From Arthrobacter gengyunqii (lineage in GTDB: Bacteria; Actinomycetota; Actinomycetes; Actinomycetales; Micrococcaceae), in assembly GCF_023022985.1 (NCBI RefSeq), contig NZ_CP095461.1:620001-684000 (forward strand): a stretch of DNA of 64,000 bases, in the 5' to 3' direction. Shown one piece after another: positions 18,979 to 28,636 of this stretch. How positions within the stretch are numbered: position 1 is the first letter of the stretch; the number at the start of each line of letters is the position of its first letter. The position numbers were made by a program, and so were the translations under genes. The notes below the pieces were generated by a model. It ran no database searches. It was not told the origin of the DNA and was given only the letters and a program-made list of their open reading frames with translations.

Positions 18979-19890
18979 TTATCCCGGCGAGTCGAAAACC
19001 CATGATCCCCGCGGCAGCAGGGCCGGAGAAAACGCCGCCAGCGCATTCTCCAGCGTTCCGGCCGGCAGGTTCAAAGAGGCCAGAATCAGGTTCCGCACGT
19101 CGTCCGAATCCATGCCGATGCCAGCCAGCGCTGTCAGGGTGATAGCGCCGTCGCGCTTCGCCAGCCGCCGGCCGGCTCCGTTCAGGACCAGCGGCACATG
19201 CGCGTACTCCACTTCGGGCAGGCCCAGCAGCGAGGCGAGATACGCCTGCCGGGGAGCGGAGGTGAGCAAATCCCCGCCGCGGACCACCTGGTCAATGCCC
19301 TGCGCGGCGTCGTCGATGACCACCGCGAGGTTGTACGGCGGCACCCCGTCGTTGCGCAGCAGCACCATGTCGTCCACCGGCCCGGTAAAGGCCCCGTGCA
19401 GCAAATCCTTCACGGTGTACTGTTCCACGCCGGCACGCAGGCGGAGAGCGGCGGGACGGTCCCGGCGTCGTCGTGCCCGTTCCTCTTCCGTGAGATTCCG
19501 GCAGGTTCCGGGGTAGGCGCCGGGGGGTGCATGCGGGGCGCGCGGTGCGTCGGCAATTTCATTGCGGGTGCAGAAGCACTCATACACTCTTCCGGCACCG
19601 GCCAGCTGGTCAATGGCGGCCAGATAGAGCTCGGTGCGCTCGGACTGCCGCACGGGAACGGCGTCCCAGGAGAGCCCGACGGCGGTGAGGTCCCGCAGCT
19701 GCGCGGCTTCCGTTCGTGACCGCTCGGGGTCCAGGTCCTCCACGCGCAGCAGGAATCCGCGTCCGGAGGACCGTGCAAACAGCCAGGCCAGGACTGCGGT
19801 CCGCAGGTTGCCGACATGGAGATCGCCCGTGGGGCTGGGAGCGAAGCGGCCGGCTCCTGCTGTCGCGGCGGAGGCGGGGGATGCTGTCAC
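18979..19890 (-). CDS. gluQRS: glutamyl-Q tRNA(Asp) synthetase
   Basis: 303 aa, well short of a full GluRS because the anticodon-binding domain is absent. The HIGH-like motif appears as RFAPSPTGDLHVGNLRTA and the KMSKS-like one as RRLAKRDGAITL. Zinc ligands CFCTRNE and the later GTC fit the GluQRS zinc site. The enzyme attaches glutamate to queuosine in position 34 of tRNA-Asp, an RNA modification rather than normal aminoacylation. Start is GTG at 19890. Single gene; its 3' end faces the small membrane protein gene. Confidence 0.93.
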   Translation of the reverse strand: MTASPASAATAGAGRFAPSPTGDLHVGNLRTAVLAWLFARSSGRGFLLRVEDLDPERSRTEAAQLRDLTAVGLSWDAVPVRQSERTELYLAAIDQLAGAGRVYECFCTRNEIADAPRAPHAPPGAYPGTCRNLTEEERARRRRDRPAALRLRAGVEQYTVKDLLHGAFTGPVDDMVLLRNDGVPPYNLAVVIDDAAQGIDQVVRGGDLLTSAPRQAYLASLLGLPEVEYAHVPLVLNGAGRRLAKRDGAITLTALAGIGMDSDDVRNLILASLNLPAGTLENALAAFSPALLPRGSWVFDSPG

Positions 19891-19937
19891 TTGTCCACCT
19901 TACAAAACCGGCCGTAGGTCCAGGGCCGCCAGAGCGT

Positions 19938-20366
19938 TCAGTCCAGCTCCTCGAACAAGGTCAATTGGATGCCCTCCGGCGCGTTGAGCCGGGAGTTCAA
20001 CGACCGCCACGGCGTTTCCCGGGGTTCGGCCACCAGCTGCGCACCGCCGTCGACCGCCGCCGCGGTGACGGACCGCGCGTCGTCAACCTCGAAAGCCACC
20101 CGCAGCTTCAGGCTTGGCTTGCCGTTGGCCTCCACCCGGTCGATCAGGCGCACCTGGGAGGCATTGGCGATCTCCAGGGTGGCCCGGCCGGCATCAAGGA
20201 TGGTGACCTCGGCCCCGTCGCCGCCCGAGTAGGCCTCCTGCTGAGGCAGGCCCAGGGTGTCACGGTAAAAGGCGAGGGCCGCCGCATAGTCCTCAGCCGC
20301 AATCACTAGGCGCAGCTGACGGACAGGTGTGGCTGGAGATGACGGCGCGGGGTCGGTTGTAGTCAT
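19938..20366 (-). CDS. VOC superfamily protein
   Basis: 142 aa from the ATG at 20366; the frame stays open further upstream but that part is not protein-like and runs toward the divergent hydrolase gene. It has a single VOC domain: LRLVIAAEDYAAALAFYRDTLG opens it, LRVAFEVDDARSVTAAAVDG starts the second module, and PEGIQLTLFEE closes it with a likely metal Glu. Substrate unknown. Confidence 0.82.
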   Translation of the reverse strand: MTTTDPAPSSPATPVRQLRLVIAAEDYAAALAFYRDTLGLPQQEAYSGGDGAEVTILDAGRATLEIANASQVRLIDRVEANGKPSLKLRVAFEVDDARSVTAAAVDGGAQLVAEPRETPWRSLNSRLNAPEGIQLTLFEELD

Positions 20367-20474
20367 GCCGGCACAACCGCACACCGGTGCAGGGCATTCC
20401 CCACCCCATCCCCGGGGAAGGGGATTGCGGCGCGGCAACTCCGGGGCTATATCTCTGTAGAGGAGGAATACGGG

Positions 20475-21335
20475 ATGCGAAACGGCCGGGAAGCACCAAA
20501 ATACACACTGAGTGAGGCCGCCCATGACGTGTTTTTTGTCGAGGGTCCGGCGTCAAACTGGATCATTCTGCGCCGCGGTTCCGCCTTCACCCTGATCGAC
20601 GGCGGCTACCCGGGGGACCTGCCGCTGGTACTGGCCTCCATTGCGGATGCCGGCCTGCATCCCGCTGACGCATCCGCCGTCCTCATTACGCACGCGCACA
20701 TTGACCACGCGGGCACCGCCGGCCACTTCGCCGCAGCGCACAACATTCCCGTTCTGTGCAGTGTGCCCGAGCTTCCGTATTTGCTGGGGGAGGACCGGGA
20801 CCAGGTCTCGGTTCGCAGCATCATGGGCAAAGCGTGGCAGCCCTCGGTGCTGCACTGGGCCTGGCATGTGCTTGCTTCGGGCGGTGCCTCCCGGGTGGCG
20901 GTCCTGACCGCGGCCGCGTGGGCCGACGACGACGAGCTGGCCGCACTGCCGGGATCTCCCGTAGCGGTCCCCACCCCTGGCCATACACCCGGCCACACCG
21001 CCTTTTACCTCCCGGCGGCCCACGCCGCGGTGACCGGCGATGCTCTGGTCACCGGCCACGCCATCAGCCGGCGCAGGGGGCCGCAAATGCTGGATGCGAT
21101 GTTCCACTCGGATGAGGCCGGCGCTCGCCGCTCGCTGGCACAGCTGGGAAAACTGGACGCTTCGCTGCTGCTGCCCGGTCACGGACCCGCCGTCCGCACG
21201 GCGATGGGGCCGGCGGTCGGAACCGTGCGCGCACGCGCGGCGGTTCCCAAGCGCAGATTTGTGGTGCCGGGACCAGCAGGCGGCTTCGCCGAACCCACCT
21301 ACGGGCGGAACGTGGCAGCGGGAGAAGATCGGTAA
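20475..21335 (+). CDS. metallo-beta-lactamase-fold hydrolase
   Basis: 286 aa. The metal-binding motif THAHIDHAGT (HxHxDH) is complete, and further ligands appear as PTPGHTPGHT, AVTGDALV and LLPGHGPAV. AGGAGG at 20461-20466 lies 8 bases before the ATG. The overall shape matches glyoxalase II-like MBL proteins, in which two metals hydrolyse thioesters, lactones or similar. The ~70-residue insert between the first and second ligand groups carries no further motif. Substrate unknown. Confidence 0.88.
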   Translation: MRNGREAPKYTLSEAAHDVFFVEGPASNWIILRRGSAFTLIDGGYPGDLPLVLASIADAGLHPADASAVLITHAHIDHAGTAGHFAAAHNIPVLCSVPELPYLLGEDRDQVSVRSIMGKAWQPSVLHWAWHVLASGGASRVAVLTAAAWADDDELAALPGSPVAVPTPGHTPGHTAFYLPAAHAAVTGDALVTGHAISRRRGPQMLDAMFHSDEAGARRSLAQLGKLDASLLLPGHGPAVRTAMGPAVGTVRARAAVPKRRFVVPGPAGGFAEPTYGRNVAAGEDR

Positions 21336-21423
21336 CCGGCCGAGCGCGCAGGGGCAGGCCAAACTTCAGCCACGTGTTAACAGCAGGTAAAAATCACCGG
21401 ATTGCAAAACACAATTACCACTA

Positions 21424-21438
21424 GATTGTTCAACAACC
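21424..21438. promoter_or_regulatory. candidate operator, copy 1 (NRAMP-DUF1445 unit)
   Basis: GATTGTTCAACAACC, containing the perfect palindrome TTGTT-C-AACAA, lies 59-73 bases before the ATG of the NRAMP-like gene. It matches the site in front of pxpA (28622-28636) at 14 of 15 bases. Shared use by the GntR regulator encoded between the two units is the simplest reading. Confidence 0.65.
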
Positions 21439-21496
21439 CATAGACTGCTGAAAGTCATGTGGCAGCGGCCACATCCCCCGGCGATTGGAAGTCAAC

Positions 21497-22732
21497 ATGG
21501 TTACCCCGGCCCCGAACGAGACCCCGCCCCGCACGGCGAAGATCAAGCCCAATGCCAAACGGACGGCACTGCTCGGTGCGATGTTCCTGATGGCCACCAG
21601 CGCGATCGGGCCCGGCTTCATCACCCAGACAACCGTCTTCACCGTCCAGCTCGGTGCCGCCTTTGCCTTCGCGATCCTGGTGTCCATTCTGGTGGACATC
21701 GCAGTGCAGCTGAACGTGTGGCGGATCATCGGCGTCTCCGGCCTGCGTGCCCAGGTGCTGGGCAACAAAGTGCTGCCCGGAGCAGGCTGGCTGCTCGCCG
21801 GACTGGTGTTCATTGGCGGCCTGGTGTTCAACATCGGCAACATTGCCGGCACGGGCCTGGGCATGAACGCCATGATGGGGCTGGATCCCAAGATCGGCGG
21901 CGTCATCTCCGCCGTCGTCGCGATCCTGGTGTTCCTGTCCAAGCGGGCCGGACTGGCGCTGGACCGGATTGTGGTGATGCTCGGCGCGATCATGATCCTG
22001 CTGATGCTCTACGTGGCCATTGTGGCGGCTCCTCCGGTGGGAGAAGCGCTCAAAAACACTGTCCTGCCGGCCGAGGTGGACTTCCTGACCATCACCACCC
22101 TGATCGGCGGCACCGTGGGCGGCTACATCACGTACGCCGGCGCACACCGCCTGCTGGACTCCGGAAACACCGGCACGGGACACGTCAAGGAAATCACCCA
22201 GGTTTCACTGCTGGGCATCATCGTCACCGGCGTCATGCGCGTGCTGCTGTTCCTGGCCATCCTGGGCGTGGTGTCCAGCGGGGTTGCGCTGACGGGCAGC
22301 AACATGGCTGCCGATGCCTTCCTCGCGGCAGCCGGCGAGATCGGCCTGCGGATGTTCGGCATTGTCTTCTGGGCGGCCGCTCTGACCTCCGTGATTGGCG
22401 CCGCCTATACTTCGGTCTCGTTCGTGACCACCCCGGCCACGAAGGACCGCACCCGCAGCCTGATCACCGTGGTGTTCATTCTGTTCTGCCTGGCGGTCTA
22501 CCTGTTGGCCGGCCAGGCGCCGCAGACTCTGCTGGTCTTCGCCGGTGCGTTCAACGGCCTGATCCTGCCGCTCGGTTTCGGCATCCTCCTCTACGCCGCG
22601 TGGCGCCGCCGGGACCTGCTGCAGGGGTACGACTATCCGAAGTGGCTCCTTGGCATCGGCGTGCTGGCCTGGCTGCTCACCCTGTTCCTGGGCTGGAATT
22701 CCCTGTCCGGCCTCGCCGCTCTCTGGCAGTAA
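21497..22732 (+). CDS. NRAMP-family-like transporter (YcsG type) of the 5-oxoproline module
   Basis: 411 aa from the ATG at 21497, 5 bases after GGAAG; a TTG at 21485 is less likely. About eleven membrane segments. The NRAMP-like first helix reads [15 protein letters not shown], where true metal carriers have DPGN, so the metal-binding Asp and Asn are not in place. In Bacillus subtilis the homologous position in the ycsFGI-kip operon holds YcsG, also beside pxpA/B/C and a DUF1445 gene. It probably carries an organic substrate such as pyroglutamate rather than a metal (inference). Confidence 0.82.
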   Translation: MVTPAPNETPPRTAKIKPNAKRTALLGAMFLMATSAIGPGFITQTTVFTVQLGAAFAFAILVSILVDIAVQLNVWRIIGVSGLRAQVLGNKVLPGAGWLLAGLVFIGGLVFNIGNIAGTGLGMNAMMGLDPKIGGVISAVVAILVFLSKRAGLALDRIVVMLGAIMILLMLYVAIVAAPPVGEALKNTVLPAEVDFLTITTLIGGTVGGYITYAGAHRLLDSGNTGTGHVKEITQVSLLGIIVTGVMRVLLFLAILGVVSSGVALTGSNMAADAFLAAAGEIGLRMFGIVFWAAALTSVIGAAYTSVSFVTTPATKDRTRSLITVVFILFCLAVYLLAGQAPQTLLVFAGAFNGLILPLGFGILLYAAWRRRDLLQGYDYPKWLLGIGVLAWLLTLFLGWNSLSGLAALWQ

Positions 22733-22742
22733 GGATCTCCCC

Positions 22743-23564
22743 ATGAAGGACGGAACCGGTTCCCGGCGCATGCTCGCTGACGAGGTGTCCACGGCCGCGC
22801 TGTCGCCGGCTGAAGCGCGCCTGCTCTTTCGCGGCGGCGTGGTCACACCCACGGCGGGCTGGTGCGCCGGCTATGCGCAGGCGAACCTGATCATCGTGCC
22901 CAAAGCCCAAGCCTTCGACTTCCTGCTTTTTGCCCAGCGGAATCCCAAGTCCTGTCCCATCCTCGGAGTGCTCGACGCCGGTGAGACCTCCGGACCGCTG
23001 CTGGCCGACGGCGATATCCGGACGGACCTGCCGCAGTACACGGTGTACGTGGACGGCGAAAAAGTTGCAGAGCCGACGGACATCTCCGGCTACTGGCGCC
23101 AGGACCTGGTGACCTTCATCGTAGGGTGCAGCTTCACCTTTGAAGCGGCGCTGCAGGAGGGCGGCATTCCCATTGCACACATCGACCAGGGCACCAACGT
23201 GCCCATGTACCGCACCTCGATCTGGTGCCAGCCGGCGGGCAGCATCAGTGGTCCGCTGGTGGTGTCGATGCGTCCCATCCCGGCCTCCCAGGTGCCCGAC
23301 GCCGTCCGGATCACCTCGCGCTATCCTGCGGTTCACGGGGCTCCGGTGCATGTGGGAAACCCTGAGGAGCTTGGTATTACCGACCTGAGCCGGCCGGACT
23401 TCGGCGATCCGGTGCAGATTCAGGAAGGGTACGTGCCCGTGTTCTGGGCCTGCGGCGTAACGCCGCAGGCCGCGGTGATGGAGTCAAGGCCAGCTCTGGC
23501 GATTGGCCATGCTCCCGGGCACATGCTGATCACGGACGCGCGGGACAGCTCGTACCTTGTTTGA
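22743..23564 (+). CDS. DUF1445/YcsI-family protein (putative hydro-lyase, D-glutamate cyclase relative)
   Basis: 273 aa from the ATG at 22743, with AAGGA seven bases upstream and 10 bases after the transporter stop. Conserved family stretches: [19 protein letters not shown] near the N terminus, FVIGC-like [14 protein letters not shown] and [14 protein letters not shown] in the middle, and [12 protein letters not shown] near the end. Members of the wider family act on glutamate/5-oxoproline type substrates, which fits the neighbouring pxp genes. Function here is inferred from that company. Confidence 0.85.
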   Translation: MKDGTGSRRMLADEVSTAALSPAEARLLFRGGVVTPTAGWCAGYAQANLIIVPKAQAFDFLLFAQRNPKSCPILGVLDAGETSGPLLADGDIRTDLPQYTVYVDGEKVAEPTDISGYWRQDLVTFIVGCSFTFEAALQEGGIPIAHIDQGTNVPMYRTSIWCQPAGSISGPLVVSMRPIPASQVPDAVRITSRYPAVHGAPVHVGNPEELGITDLSRPDFGDPVQIQEGYVPVFWACGVTPQAAVMESRPALAIGHAPGHMLITDARDSSYLV

Positions 23565-23618
23565 GCGACGTCAGGGAACCAACGAGTTCAGCGTAAATAA
23601 CAGACACGAAGAATGTAG

Positions 23619-24278
23619 CTAGGGGACCAAATGTCCCAGCAGTTCAGCCTCGGCGGCGTCGAGGTAGCCACGCAGCACCTCGGCGGCCTCGGCCCGGCGC
23701 CCCGCCCGGAGCAGTTCAACCAACGAGGCGTTCTCCTCGACGTAGCGGGTGTGAAAGTCGGGTTCACTGCTCATGGCATGGAACACCAGGCGCATCTCGG
23801 CGAGCACACGCGCCATCATCTGCTGCAGCTGCACACTGCCGGACATGGATACCAGGGCCTGATGGAAGTCCTGGTTGGCCGCAGCCATTTCGGCGACGAG
23901 TCCCCGGGACTTGGCGGCCCGGGCTTTGGCAATGACCGCATCCAACCGGGGCAGATCCAGGTTCGGCCCCCATTGGACCGCTGCCGGTTCCAGCATCCGC
24001 CGCACCCGGTAGATTTCACGCACCGCATCGGCGTCAGGGGAGGCAACGAAAACCCCGCGGTTGGGATAGCGCGTCACCACGGATTCGATGCTGAGCATGG
24101 TGAACGCCTCGCGCAGCGTGTTGCGGGAGACCTGCAGTGATGCGGCGAGCTGCTGCTCCGACAGCTTCGTACCGGGCAGCAGATCCCCGGAAGCGATCCG
24201 GCTGCGCAGCACATCGGCGACCCATGCGGTGGTGTTTGCATGATCGGCACGGTCGGCGATGATGTCCTCCTGGTTCAC
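23619..24278 (-). CDS. GntR-family regulator (FCD subfamily) of the 5-oxoproline module
   Basis: 219 aa. Winged helix LSEQQLAASLQVSRNTLREAF and wing TRYPNRGVFVA, then an FCD domain with NQDFHQALVSMSG. The GTG at 24278 is chosen because AGGGGG lies 6 bases upstream; the ATG at 24284 would have almost no spacing. It sits between the two opposed metabolic units with its 3' end facing the DUF1445 gene. Near-identical 15-bp palindromes lie before both units (21424 and 28622), so it probably controls both. Confidence 0.87.
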   Translation of the reverse strand: MNQEDIIADRADHANTTAWVADVLRSRIASGDLLPGTKLSEQQLAASLQVSRNTLREAFTMLSIESVVTRYPNRGVFVASPDADAVREIYRVRRMLEPAAVQWGPNLDLPRLDAVIAKARAAKSRGLVAEMAAANQDFHQALVSMSGSVQLQQMMARVLAEMRLVFHAMSSEPDFHTRYVEENASLVELLRAGRRAEAAEVLRGYLDAAEAELLGHLVP

Positions 24279-24312
24279 GAGCATCCCCCTAATCTAGCGG
24301 GCAAAGAAGGAC

Positions 24313-24350
24313 CCGGAGTGCCGGCCGCTGGGGGACGGCCGGCACTCCGG
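24313..24350. terminator. terminator of the pxp operon
   Basis: Perfect 14-bp stem CCGGAGTGCCGGCC (24313-24326) / GGCCGGCACTCCGG (24337-24350) with a 10-base loop, starting 5 bases after the biotin-carboxylase stop on the minus strand, followed by a pyrimidine-rich run on that strand. Confidence 0.75.
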
Positions 24351-24355
24351 ACAAT

Positions 24356-26116
24356 TTAGGAGCCGATCCGGCCCAGGGAATCCCCGCGCCCGACGGCGGC
24401 ACCCGGCTCGATCGCGGCACGGTGCAACGCTCCGCCCCGGTGGGCGCGGACGGTGGTTTCCATTTTCATCGCCTCCAGCACGGCCACCGGATCACCCTCG
24501 GCCAGCTGTGCGCCGTCGTCGGCGAGCCACTTCACCAGGTTTCCGGCCATCGGGGAGGACAGTGCGGCAGCGGAGGCGCCGCCGTCGGCTCCGTCCCCGG
24601 CAGATCCGGCCACCGCACCTGCAACGGCACCCGCACCGCCGCCGGCACGCAGCGCGTTCAGCAGCGCCGCCGGCACTCCGACAGCCACGGCTCGGCCGTC
24701 GACGTCGATGGTGATGGTCTCTCGCTCGGTCCCCGGCAGCGATGCGGCTATTTCGGGGGACGCCGCCAGCGGTTCGGCGAACTCGGACTCGATCCACGTG
24801 GTGTAAACGCCCAGCCGGTCGTCGCGGGTGAACGCCTCGGAACGGACCACGGCCCGGTGGAACGGAATCACCGTGGGCAGCCCGCGGATCACCAGCTCGT
24901 CGAGGGCCGCCCGGGACCGGCGCAGCGCCTGCGGCCGGTCCTCGCCCCAGACAATCAGCTTGGCCATCAACGAGTCATACTCGGCGGGCACCACCGAACC
25001 GGAGCGCACGCCCGAATCCATCCGGATGCCGGGGCCGGTGGGCGGCTCAAAGGCTTCCACCGGGCCCGGGCCGGGCAGGAATCCGCGCGCCGGATCCTCG
25101 GCATTGAGCCGGAACTCGAAGGCGTGCCCGTGCGGCACCGGATCCTCGGTGGTGGACAGCGGCAGGCCGTCGGCAATGCGGAACTGCTCCCGGACAAGGT
25201 CCACGCCGGTGGTTTCCTCGGTGACCGGATGCTCCACCTGCAGCCGGGTGTTGACCTCGAGGAAGCTGATCAGCCCGTCCGGGGAGACCAGGTATTCCAC
25301 CGTTCCGGCGCCGGTGTAGCCGGCCTCGCGGCAGATGGCCTTGGCCGAGGCATGGATGGTGGCGCGCTGCTCATCGGTCAGGAACGGTGCGGGGGCCTCC
25401 TCCACGAGTTTCTGGTTGCGGCGCTGCAGCGAGCAGTCACGGGTGCCCACAACGACGACGTTCCCGTGCGTATCGGCCAGCACCTGGGCCTCCACATGCC
25501 GCGGCTTGTCGAGGAAGCGTTCAGCGAAGCATTCGCCCCGGCCAAACGCCGAGATGGCTTCCCGGACAGCTGATTCGAAGGCGTCCTCTACATCCTCCAT
25601 CCGGCGGGCAATCTTCATGCCGCGTCCGCCGCCGCCGAAGGCAGCCTTGATGGCGACGGGCAGGCCGTGTTCCTCAGCGAACGCGCGGACCTGCTCGGAG
25701 CTTTCGGCAGGTCCCTCGGTGCCCGGCACCAGCGGCGCTCCGGCGCGGACGGCGATGGCGCGGGCGGTGACCTTGTTGCCCAGATCGCGGATGGCCTGCG
25801 GAGACGGGCCGATCCAGGTGAGTCCGGCGTCGAGCACCGCCTGCGCAAAGTCCGCGTTCTCGGACAGGAAACCGTAACCGGGGTGCACCGCGTCGGCACC
25901 GGCCCGCCGCGCGGCGTCGATCAGCTTCGGGATGTTCAGGTAGGTGTCCGCACCGGCGGCGCCGTGCAGCGGAAAGGCTTCGTCGGCCAAGCGCACGTGG
26001 AGGGCATCGGCGTCGGGATCCGAGTACACGGCGGCGGAGGCGATGCCGGCGTCGGCGCAGGCGCGGGCCACGCGCACGGCAATTTCACCGCGGTTGGCGA
26101 TCAGGACCTTCTTCAT
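24356..26116 (-). CDS. biotin carboxylase fused to biotin carboxyl carrier domain
   Basis: 586 aa. Residues 1-~450 form the biotin carboxylase: [14 protein letters not shown], glycine-rich ATP loop [13 protein letters not shown], and [14 protein letters not shown] with the catalytic residues. After an Ala/Gly-rich hinge of ~30 residues comes a BCCP domain with the biotinyl lysine in [10 protein letters not shown]. It starts overlapping the PxpBC stop as ATGA. Acyl-CoA carboxylase alpha subunits have this form, but no CoA carboxyltransferase gene is near; the partner carboxyltransferase-like protein is the upstream PxpBC. Confidence 0.9.
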   Translation of the reverse strand: MKKVLIANRGEIAVRVARACADAGIASAAVYSDPDADALHVRLADEAFPLHGAAGADTYLNIPKLIDAARRAGADAVHPGYGFLSENADFAQAVLDAGLTWIGPSPQAIRDLGNKVTARAIAVRAGAPLVPGTEGPAESSEQVRAFAEEHGLPVAIKAAFGGGGRGMKIARRMEDVEDAFESAVREAISAFGRGECFAERFLDKPRHVEAQVLADTHGNVVVVGTRDCSLQRRNQKLVEEAPAPFLTDEQRATIHASAKAICREAGYTGAGTVEYLVSPDGLISFLEVNTRLQVEHPVTEETTGVDLVREQFRIADGLPLSTTEDPVPHGHAFEFRLNAEDPARGFLPGPGPVEAFEPPTGPGIRMDSGVRSGSVVPAEYDSLMAKLIVWGEDRPQALRRSRAALDELVIRGLPTVIPFHRAVVRSEAFTRDDRLGVYTTWIESEFAEPLAASPEIAASLPGTERETITIDVDGRAVAVGVPAALLNALRAGGGAGAVAGAVAGSAGDGADGGASAAALSSPMAGNLVKWLADDGAQLAEGDPVAVLEAMKMETTVRAHRGGALHRAAIEPGAAVGRGDSLGRIGS

Positions 26117-27810
26117 GGGGTTCCTTCCGTAAACAGCCCGGAAACCGCGCTGGGGGAGAGCGGCGCCAGGGTGTCGGCGTTCACAAAAACAAAGCGGACG
26201 GGGTGCCCCGGCGGCAGCTGCGCGGCAACGGGGACGTCCTGGGGCACGACGGCGGCAATCACCGGATAGCCGCCGGTCACCGGATGGTCGGCGAGGAACA
26301 ACACGGGAAGGCCCGACGGCGGGACCTGCAGTGAGCCGGCCACCACGCCTTCGCTGGGCAGCTCGCCGTCCCGGATCCGTTCCAGCGGATGCGCTTCGGG
26401 GTCCTCCGGGTCGGTTTCCAGACGGACGCCAATCCGGTTGGATTCGTTGGTGGTGTGCCAGGTATGGGCGGTGAGCGCGGCGGCGGCATCGGGACCGAAC
26501 CAGTCCTGTCGCGGCCCGGCGGTGATGCGCAGCTCAGCCGGAGCGTTGCCGCTGCCGAGCAGGCCTGGCCCGGTGCCCTCCGGCAGGGAAGTCGGTTCCG
26601 GCGCGCCCACGGGGAAGGCACCGGATGCGGGTACGGTTCCCAGCGGCAGCCGGACTCCGGATTTCAGCGGTGCCGGCCCGATGCCGCTCATCGAGTCGCT
26701 GCTGCGGCTGCCCAGGACGGGTTCAACACTGATGCCGCCGCGGACCCCCAGGTAGGAACGCACGCCGCGGTAGGGAGTGCCGAGGGTCAGGGTTTCCCCT
26801 TCGAGCAGGGGGAACGGGGCGTTCAGCGGTGCCGGGCGGTCCCGGTCTCCGTTCGGGGAGACAACAGCTGCGGGCAGTTCCGCCCCGGACAGGGCCAGCA
26901 CGGTGTCGCCGCCGCGCAGAGTCAGTTCCAGGCCGCCGAAGAGGTTCTCGATCACTGCGGCACCGGCGGGATTGCCGACAAGCCGGTTGGCCTGCCGGGC
27001 TGATCGGGGATCGGCGGCACCGGCGGCGGAGACGCCCAGATCGGCGTAGCCGGGGCGGCCGAGGTCCTGGATAAGCGATTGGAGGCCGGCGGAGCGGATC
27101 TCAAGAAACCCGGAGGCGTTCTCCGGGACGGCCGCTTCGGGGCGGATTTCTGCCCGGGCGGCGGGCGCCGTCGTCGTGGTGACCAGTTCGCGGACGGGCC
27201 GGAAGAGAACCTGATCGCCGGGGCGGATGAGGGCTGGGTCTTCCCGCGCGAGGTCCCACAGGGGAGCGTTGGTGCGGCCGATCAGCTGCCAGCCGCCGGG
27301 GGATTCGCGGGGATAAATTGCGGAGTATTCGCCGGCCAGGGCCACGGAACCGGCGGGCACCGCGGTGCGCGGGCTGTTGCGGCGGGGGACGTTCAGGGCA
27401 GGGTTGCCGCCGGTGAGATAGGTAAAGCCCGGGGCGAAACCGCCGAAGGCGCCGAGCCAGGGCGTGCCGATGTGTGCGTTGACCACGGCTTCCTCGGAGA
27501 GGCCGGTGAGGCGGGCAACCTCGGCGAGGTCACCGCCGTCGTACACCGTCTCGATGGTGACCGTTCGGGTGTCCGGGGCATCAGCGTGCCTTAGGTCAAG
27601 GGCCTCGATGAGTCCGGCGGCGGTTACGGTCTCGCGCCGGCCCGCGAACCGGACCAGCACCGTGGCGGCAGCCGCGAGCACGTCGACCTGGCCGGGCAGC
27701 GGATGCGCCTTGAGCTGTGCATGGAGGGCGGTGACCTCCGCGAGCGAGCCGAGTTCGACCAGCAGTGCGCGGGTACCGGCGGGGCGGATGCCGGTGACGG
27801 GCGGCGTCAT
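26113..27810 (-). CDS. pxpBC: fused 5-oxoprolinase subunits B and C (KipI-KipA / carboxyltransferase-like)
   Basis: 565 aa. The N-terminal ~220 residues are the PxpB/KipI (AHS1) domain: [12 protein letters not shown] and [20 protein letters not shown] are diagnostic. From ~235 the PxpC/KipA (AHS2) domain follows: [34 protein letters not shown] and the [11 protein letters not shown] region. In Bacillus and E. coli these are separate genes. With PxpA they hydrolyse 5-oxoproline to glutamate using ATP. The same fold pair forms the carboxyltransferase of urea amidolyase, so joint action with the biotin protein downstream is possible. Confidence 0.92.
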   Translation of the reverse strand: MTPPVTGIRPAGTRALLVELGSLAEVTALHAQLKAHPLPGQVDVLAAAATVLVRFAGRRETVTAAGLIEALDLRHADAPDTRTVTIETVYDGGDLAEVARLTGLSEEAVVNAHIGTPWLGAFGGFAPGFTYLTGGNPALNVPRRNSPRTAVPAGSVALAGEYSAIYPRESPGGWQLIGRTNAPLWDLAREDPALIRPGDQVLFRPVRELVTTTTAPAARAEIRPEAAVPENASGFLEIRSAGLQSLIQDLGRPGYADLGVSAAGAADPRSARQANRLVGNPAGAAVIENLFGGLELTLRGGDTVLALSGAELPAAVVSPNGDRDRPAPLNAPFPLLEGETLTLGTPYRGVRSYLGVRGGISVEPVLGSRSSDSMSGIGPAPLKSGVRLPLGTVPASGAFPVGAPEPTSLPEGTGPGLLGSGNAPAELRITAGPRQDWFGPDAAAALTAHTWHTTNESNRIGVRLETDPEDPEAHPLERIRDGELPSEGVVAGSLQVPPSGLPVLFLADHPVTGGYPVIAAVVPQDVPVAAQLPPGHPVRFVFVNADTLAPLSPSAVSGLFTEGTP

Positions 27811-28565
27811 ACGAAGCTCTGGATGGAAACGCCCGCGTGTTCCAGTCCGGCGCGGACCGCCTTCGCCATGGCCACGGCACCCGGAGTGTCACCGTGCACG
27901 CAGATGGACGCGGCGTCCATGGGGATGTCGGTGCCGTCGACGGCGGTGATGATGCCTTCGGTGGCGAGTCGAACCATGTTGGCGGTGACCCGGTCCGTGT
28001 CGTGGATGACGGCGTCGGGCTCGCGGCGGGAAACCAAGGTGCCGTCGGGGTTGTAGTTGCGGTCCGCGAACGCTTCGGCGACTCCGCGCAGTCCGGCGTC
28101 GGCAGCCTTGTCCAGGGCGACGGCGCCGGGCAGCAGCAGGAGAGGAAGGGTCTTGTCGAAGGTGCGGACGGCGTCGACCACGGACTGGGCATGGACCTCG
28201 TGGGTCACGATCGTGTTGTAGAGGGCGCCGTGCGGCTTCACGTACTTGATTTCGGAGCCCGCGGCCCGGGCCAGGGCCTGCAGGGCGCCGAGCTGGTAAA
28301 GGACGTCGTCGAAGAGTTCGGTATAGGAGCAGTCCAGGAAGCGGCGGCCGAAGCCGGCCAGGTCCCGGTAGCCCACGTGCGCGCCGATGGTGACGCCGGC
28401 GGCCACGGCGTCACGGCAGGTCTGCGCGATGGTGGAGGGGTCTCCGGCGTGGAAGCCGCAGGCCACATTCGCGCTGGAGACGGATTCGAAGATGGCGGCG
28501 TCATCGCCCATCTTCCAGTTGCCGAAGGACTCTCCAACGTCGCTGTTCAGATCAATGACCGGCAT
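27807..28565 (-). CDS. pxpA: 5-oxoprolinase subunit A (LamB/YcsF family)
   Basis: 252 aa, standard length. Signatures: [12 protein letters not shown] at the N terminus, [31 protein letters not shown] and [15 protein letters not shown] lies five bases before the ATG. First gene of the minus-strand unit and joined by ATGA overlap to the fused PxpBC gene. Together they would recycle pyroglutamate, a spontaneous breakdown product of glutamine and glutathione, to glutamate. Confidence 0.95.
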   Translation of the reverse strand: MPVIDLNSDVGESFGNWKMGDDAAIFESVSSANVACGFHAGDPSTIAQTCRDAVAAGVTIGAHVGYRDLAGFGRRFLDCSYTELFDDVLYQLGALQALARAAGSEIKYVKPHGALYNTIVTHEVHAQSVVDAVRTFDKTLPLLLLPGAVALDKAADAGLRGVAEAFADRNYNPDGTLVSRREPDAVIHDTDRVTANMVRLATEGIITAVDGTDIPMDAASICVHGDTPGAVAMAKAVRAGLEHAGVSIQSFV

Positions 28566-28621
28566 GGTGGCCTCCGCGCTCGCTCGGTAAAGGTGTTCCT
28601 ATAGTGTGCGCGATCACGTCC

Positions 28622-28636
28622 GATTGTTCAACAATC
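28622..28636. promoter_or_regulatory. candidate operator, copy 2 (pxp operon)
   Basis: GATTGTTCAACAATC is a perfect 15-base palindrome 57-71 bases before the pxpA ATG. Its minus-strand TTGAAC could itself be part of the -35 box, with CACTAT some 19 bases further. It overlaps the TetR stop codon at 28628-28630. It matches the site at 21424 at 14 of 15 positions. Confidence 0.7.

Noticed and set aside
20366..20525. N-terminal extension of the VOC protein
   Set aside because: Starts inside the divergent hydrolase gene and is not VOC-like; the ATG at 20366 gives a normal domain start.
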